Notes under the pieces: model-generated
What the model was told of the DNA's origin: nothing
Seen by the model: the letters and a program-made list of their open reading frames with translations, nothing else
Databases searched by the model: none
Shown here: positions 24,662 through 31,779 of the stretch, piece after piece
Numbering within the stretch: the stretch's first letter is position 1
Layout of the letters: the number at the start of each line of letters is the position of its first letter
Assembly (NCBI GenBank): GCA_002382325.1
Contig: DGAG01000010.1
Location: forward strand, 186,001 to 250,000
Length of the DNA stretch: 64,000 bases
Source of the DNA: Epsilonproteobacteria bacterium UBA4036
GTDB taxonomy: Bacteria > Campylobacterota > Campylobacteria > Campylobacterales > Arcobacteraceae
Reading direction: 5' to 3'
Program-made: the position numbers and the translations under genes

Positions 24662-26518
24662 ATGAATTCCAATAAGAAAATTACTCTTATTATCTTTACT
24701 ATGGTTTCTTTGTTGACTGTTATTATTGTTGCTTTAGTTGCTTTGGGTTCACGACAAAGTGGTTATGACAGTGCTAAAAAACGTGCTTATTTAACAGCAG
24801 AAATCGTTAAAAAGTCACTTACTGCCCATATGGTCAATGGCAATATGGATCAACGAGATGTCTTTTTAAACAGTATTGAACAACTACAAGAACTCAATGA
24901 CCTATGGATTGTACGCTCTCCTAGTGTCAGTGAACAGTTTGGTAAAGCCCAATTAGCCAATGAAATGCCTCGTGATGACATAGACAAACGTGTCTTACAA
25001 TCAGGCAAAGAAGAACTAGAAATCAAAGAATCATTAAAAGCTGCCACTCTAAGAATCACCATTCCTTATACCGCTTCTGCTTTAGACAAACCCAATTGTT
25101 TGACCTGTCATGATGCCAAAGAAGGTGAAGTGTTGGGAGCTATTTCTTTAAAATTTGATATTCAAGATGACCGAATTTCAAGCATTGCTATTTTGTTGAA
25201 CATTATTGCTATTGTTGTGGTCTTTTTAATCTTTATTCTTATTTTTATCAGCCGAAAAATTAAACCTTATACCAGTTCTTTTGATTCCATTACAGAAGTG
25301 TTAAAGCAAGTTCACGAAGGAAACTACTCCATTCGAGCCAAAGAAGGAACACTCAAAGAGGATAAAGAAGCCTCAATGTGGCTCAATGAAATCATTGAAA
25401 AACTTGAAACGGTTTTAACAGGTATTGAGAAAAACTTAACGGCATTTGTACACAATCGTTCAACCAATGTCAACAACGATAAACTTTTGACTGCCAAAGA
25501 GATTATTGAAGATATTTCGGAAATTTATAACTACAAAAAAACCATTGAAACCGATTTGAGTAAAGAGGACATTTACTATCGATTGGTGCAAGTCTTTAAA
25601 GACAAACTCAAAGTTGAACAGTTCTATATTTTTGAAAATGATTTAATCAAAGACGAAAGAACTACAATTTATAGTACCAAAGAGTCAAAAGCGTGTTGTT
25701 CCTTGATTAAAAATGTAAAAGAACAGTGTCGAGCCGAACGAACCGATACAGTAGTATCTTCTGAAAATTTTCCAGAGATTTGTCGAGCAGCTTCATGTGA
25801 ATCGTGCAAAGATTACGTTTGTATTCCTTTTTCGATTAATGAACAAAAAAGTATTACGGTGCATATTTTATGTGAAAACAAAGAGTGTTTAAAACATATC
25901 CGATATCAAATTGGTATTATCAAAAAATATTTAGAAGAGACCAAACCTATTATGGAAAGTCGAATGCTTATGGATGTTTTACGTGAGCGAAATTTAGTTG
26001 ATGGTCTTACCGGGCTTTACAACCGAAAATATTTGGATGATTTTATTGATAAAAAAATGCCACTGGAACTTGAACAAGGAACGACCTATGCCGTTATGTT
26101 CTTAGATATTGATTACTTTAAAATGATTAACGATACTTACGGACACGATGCGGGAGATGCTATTTTACAAAAGCTTTCTAAAACCATGAAAGATGCCATT
26201 GGTCATGATGAATTTATCATTCGTTTTGGGGGAGAAGAGTTTTTAATTATTATGAAAAACCCTACCGAAGAGAGTGCGTTGACTTTGGCAACAAAAATCA
26301 ATCACGATTTTGGTAAATTGGTTTTCACTTTTAACAATGAATCTTTTAGCAAAACCGTCAGTATTGGGTACGCCTTTTTACCTAGCGATACGGATCAAAT
26401 CTGGAAATGTATCAAATTTGCTGACCTGTGTCTATATGAAGCCAAAGCAACAGGGCGAAATAAAGTCATTCGGTTTAGAAAAGATCTTCTTAAAAATGGC
26501 GATAAAGCCGAGTACTAA
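24662..26518 (+). CDS. Diguanylate cyclase with periplasmic CxxCH haem motif
   Basis: A 618-residue membrane sensor. One transmembrane helix lies at about 8-30 and a second at 174-197. The periplasmic domain between them contains CLTCH (residues 146-150), a c-type haem attachment site, in the context of DUF3365/Tll0287-like sensors. A HAMP-like region follows, then a cytoplasmic segment (about 340-410) with nine cysteines (345, 346, 356, 374, 379, 382, 387, 404, 409), and a GGDEF domain with GGEEF at 523-527. The RxxD inhibitory site is absent. It probably senses redox state, oxygen, NO or haem ligands and makes c-di-GMP; the signal is inferred. Confidence 0.88.
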   Translation: MNSNKKITLIIFTMVSLLTVIIVALVALGSRQSGYDSAKKRAYLTAEIVKKSLTAHMVNGNMDQRDVFLNSIEQLQELNDLWIVRSPSVSEQFGKAQLANEMPRDDIDKRVLQSGKEELEIKESLKAATLRITIPYTASALDKPNCLTCHDAKEGEVLGAISLKFDIQDDRISSIAILLNIIAIVVVFLIFILIFISRKIKPYTSSFDSITEVLKQVHEGNYSIRAKEGTLKEDKEASMWLNEIIEKLETVLTGIEKNLTAFVHNRSTNVNNDKLLTAKEIIEDISEIYNYKKTIETDLSKEDIYYRLVQVFKDKLKVEQFYIFENDLIKDERTTIYSTKESKACCSLIKNVKEQCRAERTDTVVSSENFPEICRAASCESCKDYVCIPFSINEQKSITVHILCENKECLKHIRYQIGIIKKYLEETKPIMESRMLMDVLRERNLVDGLTGLYNRKYLDDFIDKKMPLELEQGTTYAVMFLDIDYFKMINDTYGHDAGDAILQKLSKTMKDAIGHDEFIIRFGGEEFLIIMKNPTEESALTLATKINHDFGKLVFTFNNESFSKTVSIGYAFLPSDTDQIWKCIKFADLCLYEAKATGRNKVIRFRKDLLKNGDKAEY

Positions 26519-26521
26519 ACC

Positions 26522-26680
26522 ATGTGTTTAGTACTTTCTCTTATTTTTTTAGCCTTAGCGTATACCTTTTTTAATGATGGTAATATGCAAGGCTTTTATA
26601 TCAGCCTCACAATTGCTCTACTTTTTATTCTTTTGCTTGTTCAAAATATTTTAAAGACTAGGAAAGAGAGAGAAGAGTAA
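26522..26680 (+). CDS. Small two-helix membrane protein, 52 residues
   Basis: A short frame starting 3 bases after the stop of the haem-motif cyclase. It encodes two hydrophobic helices (about residues 3-17 and 24-42, the latter GFYISLTIALLFILLLVQ) separated by a polar turn (FNDGNMQ), and ends in a charged tail KTRKEREE. A GAG sequence lies before the ATG. The tight coupling and clean membrane topology argue that it is a real gene. I do not recognise the family. A role as accessory subunit of the cyclase is possible but unproven. Confidence 0.6.
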   Translation: MCLVLSLIFLALAYTFFNDGNMQGFYISLTIALLFILLLVQNILKTRKEREE

Positions 26681-26711
26681 ATATGTATACATATCTTGAT
26701 TAAGGACAAAC

Positions 26712-27647
26712 TTGAAATTATTATTAAAAAAATATAATATTAAAGCCTATAAATTTTTTTTAAGCATAATTGGTTCTACTCATGATAAAACGTCAAGAAG
26801 TTTATTTAAATTATTTCAATATGCTATTTGTGCAATATTTCTAGTATTTTTTATAAATATTTTTTCATTTGGAAAAAGTAGTTTTGGGGAATGGGGAGAT
26901 TTTTTTGGTGGAGTACTAAACCCAATATTAACATTTATAACTTTTATGGGTTTATTAATTACAATAGTCCTTCAACAAAAAGAATTGAGAGAATCAAAAA
27001 AGGAATTTAGAAAATCAGCAGATGCACTTTTAGACCAAAGTGATAGTTTTAGAAGACAAAACTTTGAATCTACATTCTTTAAATTAATTGAAAAGTTTGA
27101 AGAACTGAGTGTAAATTTAATTAGAATTTATATTGACGACAATACAGTAAAACAATATGTTACTAATTATGATATTAGACATTTTGGTTTTGAATACTTA
27201 AGATATGAAATTTATAAATATCAAGACTATTATAAAAAAATTGGTGGTGAATGTAATTCAAAAGAAGCTTATGAAGGTTTATCAAAACAAGGTAATACTA
27301 AAATATTATTAGAAGATTATTTTAAAAATTTCAAATTTTTAATAAATTTCATTGAAAATAATGAAATTAAAGATAAAGGAATGTATCATAAAATACTCTT
27401 TTCTAATTTATCAAATGGTGAACAAATATTAATGTTCTATCATATATTATACGAAGAAACATCAAATGAGATCAAACCTATTATTGAACAATATTCATTA
27501 TTTGAATATATAGGATGGAAGGGCTTAACAGATAGTTGCTTGGATATAGTCAAATATAATATTAATGCTTATGGGAATAATACAGAAATTAAATTAACTT
27601 ATGAGCATTGTCTAAAGAAAATTAAACAATATAATAAAAAAATCTGA
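26712..27647 (+). CDS. putAbiC-like phage abortive-infection protein
   Basis: A 311-residue protein with two N-terminal transmembrane helices (about 34-52 and 70-88), the segment FGEWGDFFGGVLNPILTFITFMGLLITIV, here split as FGEWGDFFGGVLNP plus the helix, then a coiled coil and a helical cytoplasmic domain starting FESTFFKLIEKFEE. This is the layout of the putative phage abortive infection family (putAbiC, PF16872). The start is TTG after TAAGGAC. The gene is more AT-rich than its neighbours, stands alone, and borders a non-coding block with terminal inverted repeats, all suggestive of horizontal acquisition. Antiphage activity is inferred from family only. Confidence 0.72.
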   Translation: MKLLLKKYNIKAYKFFLSIIGSTHDKTSRSLFKLFQYAICAIFLVFFINIFSFGKSSFGEWGDFFGGVLNPILTFITFMGLLITIVLQQKELRESKKEFRKSADALLDQSDSFRRQNFESTFFKLIEKFEELSVNLIRIYIDDNTVKQYVTNYDIRHFGFEYLRYEIYKYQDYYKKIGGECNSKEAYEGLSKQGNTKILLEDYFKNFKFLINFIENNEIKDKGMYHKILFSNLSNGEQILMFYHILYEETSNEIKPIIEQYSLFEYIGWKGLTDSCLDIVKYNINAYGNNTEIKLTYEHCLKKIKQYNKKI

Positions 27648-27673
27648 GAATAAGATAGCAAGTAACTCAAATA

Positions 27674-28050
27674 TTCTCTTGAAAACCACAAGGGTTTCCG
27701 CCTTCTTACTTTGTGTGGACAAAGTAAGCAAAACCACCAACGGCTTCAAAGGTCTTCGACTTCCCTCACTTATTGTTTTCTATTTTCTGCCCTGCAAAAC
27801 TCACAAAAAATGACCGTTTAGGTCATTTGTTTGCTCAGACAGTTTCGGGCTTTTCCGAAAACAGAAATCAAACGTTCGGCTTTTGCAGATGTTGGAATAA
27901 AAAGGGATATGGACATTTACATATTTTATTTTCTAAGATTACAACTTCACTGACTTTAATTTACTAAAGATAGTTTGAACATTTTTATACCATCAACTAT
28001 TCACCAAGAACCAACAACTAAAAGCGGAAAGCTTTAGCGTTTCAAGAGAA
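27674..28050. mobile_element. 377-bp non-coding element bounded by 11-bp inverted repeats (MITE-like)
   Basis: The left end TTCTCTTGAAA (27674-27684) is matched exactly by TTTCAAGAGAA at the right end (28040-28050). The block fills nearly the whole gap between the putAbiC and mutS7 genes and holds several internal hairpins: a 10-bp stem with loop GTGG at 27705-27728, an 8-bp stem at 27808-27828 (AAATGACC / GGTCATTT), and TTTCGG / CCGAAA at 27843-27860. No transposase or convincing coding frame is present, and I see no target-site duplication. It may be a small non-autonomous element, a decayed one, or a structured RNA locus. Confidence 0.45.
27705..27728. repeat. Perfect 10-bp hairpin
   Basis: CTTACTTTGT and ACAAAGTAAG flank the tetraloop GTGG. 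It is the strongest hairpin in the TIR-bounded block and could terminate transcription from the putAbiC side. Confidence 0.6.
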
Positions 28051-28055
28051 ATTAT

Positions 28056-31022
28056 TTATTTACTCTTATCTTCCACATACGTATAATGCAACTCTAACCC
28101 TTTTGAGGTTGCGACAAACCCATTGATATTGATTTTACCTTCATGTACCATTTTGTGGTGTTCTTTGCATAATGGGATCAAATTGTATTTGTGATTGACA
28201 TTCATATGCCCTATAAAGCCCTCTTTATTGGCTCTGGCTTGTTCTTTAATATGATGGACATCGTCCACAGGTTTGGCACAAATGGTACACGTAGAGATAA
28301 TCATATTTTTATTGTAATTGCTTCGTTTTTGTTGAGTGATTCGCTCAATGGGCTCATAATCGTCGGTGATTTTTTTGCGTATATCATTGGCAATACGTAA
28401 AAACTCTTTGTCCATATGCAACGATTTGGCATATTCAAGCCCGTACATACTGCTTCCACTTCCGTGTTTGAGTTTTCGATCAAAAATGAGTTTATCTTCG
28501 TCATCTTTGTACATCACACTTAAATGTAAGCAAATCACATTTTTAAGGCGTTCTATCTCTTCAAGTTCGGGTAATTGGTGTAAGTGTGTGGCAAAAACAA
28601 ACAAGGCTTGGAGTTTGGAGAGTTTTAAAATGGCACTGGCAACAATACTTACTCCACTCATGGTTTCAGTGCTGTGAGAAATTTCATCGCCTAATATAAG
28701 CGATTTTTTCGTCGCTCGGTTAAAAATATTTTTTAATTCCAACATCTCAACCGCAAAAGACGACAAGCCTTTGGCAATATTATCACTGCCACTAATACGC
28801 GTATAAATGGCATCAAAAATCGAAAATCGCATGGATTTACACGGCACATAAAATCCTGATTGAGCTAAGATAACCGCTATTCCTACGGACTTCATCAACG
28901 ATGATTTTCCACTGGAGTTAATCCCATACAGCAAAACTCCGTGCATTTTGTTATCATAGATATTAATGGGGTTAGAGTGTTTTATAATCACATTGTTTTT
29001 AAACTCTTCTTTGGCTAAAGAGAGTTCTCCCAAAATTATATCATTGGGAACATACACTCCTTTTTCTTCACCCGCTTCAATAATGGGATGTCGCAACTCA
29101 ATGAGTTCCACAAAGTTCTCTTCATCTTTAGTCTTAACAATTTGTGGGCAAACAAAGTTATACTTTTTCGCGGTTTTAATATTGGAAACCGTCACATCAA
29201 TTTCTGCAATAAATATCACCAAATCTTCTAAGAGTTTTGAAAACTTATTTTCAAATTCAACAAGCTTTTCTTTAAAAACCAGTTTATTCAGTTCAATAAT
29301 CTTTCGTAAATTATGCACATACTTATCGGAGATTTCTTCGGTTAAACGGCACGTTATTTTCACAGAATTGGTTTGAATACGCACATTAAAATCTTTAAAA
29401 AGAAGCAACTCATTATTCACAATTAAATGAGCTTGTTCAAGCTCTTTTTTGATCAGATTATAACGATTTTTGGTTAATCCAATAAAAAAGCCCTCTTTAT
29501 CAAGACGATTAATCGTAACAAAATTTCCATCGCTGCTTTTTAGAAACCCTAAAATATGCGTTCTAATAGATTCCAATTTTTCAAGCAGTTCTTGGTTTTG
29601 GGCATTGAGTTCATCGATTTTGGTGTTAATGCCTGAACTTATCATATTATCTTCAACATCTTTAAGCATATATTTTCCACTGATACTTAAATCAAAGGTT
29701 GAATGAATCGAGTCAATAAACATTTGTAAATCACTTGAACTGCAAGGCGATTCAAAAAATTTGTAGTTTTCCATAAAGGTGACCACTTCTTTAATACTCA
29801 ACAAGGAATCGTACAAATAATTAAGCTCAAAAGGGTGCAAACGCGAAAGTTTTATCCGTCTTGTAAGGCGTTCAATATCGTAAATATTGCTCAACTCATT
29901 TTCAATGGGTGCATGATAATCGTACAACTCTTTGGATAAACTGTATCGTCGTAATAGCTCTTTGGCATCTTTAATGGGATGAGTAAGTCTTTCTTTTAAG
30001 AGTCGTTTACCCATGGCTGTTGATGTATTATTTAACAGTCGGATTAAACTGGGATTGTGAGGGGTATCTATGATATTAAGCTGTTCAAGAGCATTGTTGC
30101 CTAAATAGATGTATTTACTCACATCAAGTTTAATGGGCATTGAAAGTTTTTGAATAATTTTTGCATCGTGGCTGATAACAAAATCTATCAATATCGCCAG
30201 ACTTTCAGTCGCCAAAGGCACTCGCTCCATATCCAAATGTTCAATGGAAGTTAACAACGATTGAATATTAAACACATTTTTAAACAACTCATTTTGATAG
30301 ACAATTTTAGGGCGAAAGGAGCTGATATGAAACGTTTTATGGGAAAGTTCTAAATACTCTATGACCTCTTTTTGATTGATATTTTTATCGGCAAAAGAAA
30401 TTACCACTTCACTGGTTTTGTGCATATTCATGTAATTAAAGGCTTCATCTAACGCGTACGATTTATCCTCACTCGTACCATGAACTTCATTGTAATAACA
30501 TTTTCCCGTGGTCACATCAATGGCACTGTACCCAATGGAGTAAATCCCTTTATTGTTATCAATGGTCAAGCTAGTAATATTGTTTTCATCTTGGTCAATA
30601 ACAAAATCAAAGTTTGTTCCTGGACTGACCACCGTATCCAAATAACGTGTTACTTTAGGAGGTAAGCCTTTTTGCCGTATAAGAGCAATGGTGTATTTTT
30701 GCTCTGCAATAATACGAGCCAAGTGTTTTTCTAAAGAAATTGCAGGAACCCCTGCCATAATGGGATTCTCTTTGGAGTTTTCTAAAATGGATTTGTTTTT
30801 TCGTGTGAGTTGTATGTTTAACAATTCGGCAATCTCTTTGGCTTTACCAATTTGTTCTTCATCATTATTAACTTCATACACTTCAAAAAATGTGCCAATT
30901 TCCATTAAAACAACGCTGTTTTTCCCATATTTTTTCTCAAAATAGCGTTGCAGTTTAAAATACGTTACCGTTAAAAGTTCTTTTTTATTCTCTAAAATTT
31001 CATTGACTTCGTTGTTTAACAT
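28056..31022 (-). CDS. MutS7-type mismatch-repair-like ATPase with C-terminal HNH nuclease
   Basis: A 988-residue MutS-family protein. The N-terminal mismatch-recognition domain keeps the Phe-x-Glu motif (F45, E47 in IGTFFEVY). Connector, core and clamp domains follow, then the ABC ATPase with Walker A GINSSGKSS (about 699-708) and the Walker B/signature region LILGDEISHSTETMSG. The last about 80 residues form an HNH endonuclease: CTIC, VHHIKEQA, NHKYNLIPLCKEHH. This fusion is diagnostic of MutS7, known from Campylobacterota, some giant viruses and octocoral mitochondria (mtMutS). The nuclease could replace MutL/MutH in nicking. It directly abuts the haem-binding protein gene upstream, with no spacer. 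Confidence 0.92.
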   Translation of the reverse strand: MLNNEVNEILENKKELLTVTYFKLQRYFEKKYGKNSVVLMEIGTFFEVYEVNNDEEQIGKAKEIAELLNIQLTRKNKSILENSKENPIMAGVPAISLEKHLARIIAEQKYTIALIRQKGLPPKVTRYLDTVVSPGTNFDFVIDQDENNITSLTIDNNKGIYSIGYSAIDVTTGKCYYNEVHGTSEDKSYALDEAFNYMNMHKTSEVVISFADKNINQKEVIEYLELSHKTFHISSFRPKIVYQNELFKNVFNIQSLLTSIEHLDMERVPLATESLAILIDFVISHDAKIIQKLSMPIKLDVSKYIYLGNNALEQLNIIDTPHNPSLIRLLNNTSTAMGKRLLKERLTHPIKDAKELLRRYSLSKELYDYHAPIENELSNIYDIERLTRRIKLSRLHPFELNYLYDSLLSIKEVVTFMENYKFFESPCSSSDLQMFIDSIHSTFDLSISGKYMLKDVEDNMISSGINTKIDELNAQNQELLEKLESIRTHILGFLKSSDGNFVTINRLDKEGFFIGLTKNRYNLIKKELEQAHLIVNNELLLFKDFNVRIQTNSVKITCRLTEEISDKYVHNLRKIIELNKLVFKEKLVEFENKFSKLLEDLVIFIAEIDVTVSNIKTAKKYNFVCPQIVKTKDEENFVELIELRHPIIEAGEEKGVYVPNDIILGELSLAKEEFKNNVIIKHSNPINIYDNKMHGVLLYGINSSGKSSLMKSVGIAVILAQSGFYVPCKSMRFSIFDAIYTRISGSDNIAKGLSSFAVEMLELKNIFNRATKKSLILGDEISHSTETMSGVSIVASAILKLSKLQALFVFATHLHQLPELEEIERLKNVICLHLSVMYKDDEDKLIFDRKLKHGSGSSMYGLEYAKSLHMDKEFLRIANDIRKKITDDYEPIERITQQKRSNYNKNMIISTCTICAKPVDDVHHIKEQARANKEGFIGHMNVNHKYNLIPLCKEHHKMVHEGKININGFVATSKGLELHYTYVEDKSK

Positions 31023-31442
31023 CTATTTGCTGTATCCAATCCACTCTCGAACCAATGTTCTTTCTTCTTTACTTAATTGTGCTTCATCGTGTACAGATAA
31101 ATAGGATGGCAGTGGCATAGCCGCATACACCGCTCTAAAAATTTCTTTGAGTTTTTTATCCTTCTCTTCTTGAGTATAACTCTCCCAAGTTGAAAAATTG
31201 ACCAAACTTCGAGCATTGTTGACATGACGTGAAATCATCCAAGAAACAGGAGCAATATTGGCGTACCACGGGTATTTAACCTCATTGGAATGGCAATCAA
31301 AACACGATTTTTTTAAAATGGTTTTAACCTCTTGTGGCGCTTGAATTTCCAATGCCACATCGGTTTTTGGGTTGGTGTGCTCAACTTGAAAGAATTGCAT
31401 GGCAATAAAAATAACCAACATAATAATCAATGTATTTCTCAT
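31023..31442 (-). CDS. Haem-binding domain protein (single CxxCH)
   Basis: A 139-residue protein with an N-terminal membrane anchor or signal (residues 3-19) and a periplasmic Haem_bd-type domain. C47, C50 and H51 (CFDCHS) form the c-type haem site, followed by the family run KYPWYANIAPVSWMISRHV. It lacks the methionine/histidine context of a long-range electron carrier, so the role may be sensing or small-scale redox transfer. The start follows a near-perfect AAGGAGTAAC; a longer frame beginning 48 bases upstream is not supported. It lies 1 base after the thioredoxin gene and directly before mutS7. Confidence 0.82.
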   Translation of the reverse strand: MRNTLIIMLVIFIAMQFFQVEHTNPKTDVALEIQAPQEVKTILKKSCFDCHSNEVKYPWYANIAPVSWMISRHVNNARSLVNFSTWESYTQEEKDKKLKEIFRAVYAAMPLPSYLSVHDEAQLSKEERTLVREWIGYSK

Positions 31443-31443
31443 G

Positions 31444-31779
31444 TTACTCCTTATGTAAAAACAGAGCATAGACTCGTTTAATTTCTTCAACCAATAAAGC
31501 CAAACTTACATTTCTGCCTTTACGGAAAAACTCTTTTTGTTCAATATACAACATCATGGTCGGCAAAGAAAATACACCTAACTGTGCCGTTGTATCGAGG
31601 GCTTTATCGGTTTGAATTTCAATAAGCTTAATCGCAGGAAATTGTTGGGTAAAGAGTTCTTCAATTTTGGGTTTAAGCGCTTTACACACAGCACAATTTT
31701 CTCCACTAAAATAAAGAAAGACCAAACTGTTCTTTTCTATAATCTCTTTTAATTTTTCATAATTATTCTCAACTGTCAT
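31444..31779 (-). CDS. Thioredoxin-like protein
   Basis: A 111-residue cytoplasmic thioredoxin-fold protein with an unusual active site CAVC (C29, C32 in SGENCAVCKAL) and the cis-proline loop SLPTMM. No signal peptide. It probably reduces disulfides or monitors thiol state; the CxxC composition differs from classical CGPC and suggests a specialised partner. The ATG chosen overlaps the end of the DUF1538 gene by 11 bases and follows an AAGAGAG site; a longer upstream frame would read deep into that gene. Confidence 0.85.
   Translation of the reverse strand: MTVENNYEKLKEIIEKNSLVFLYFSGENCAVCKALKPKIEELFTQQFPAIKLIEIQTDKALDTTAQLGVFSLPTMMLYIEQKEFFRKGRNVSLALLVEEIKRVYALFLHKE

Noticed and set aside
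27773..27967. 64-codon frame inside the TIR-bounded block
   Set aside because: It crosses two hairpins, lacks a ribosome binding site, and its translation looks like non-coding sequence.
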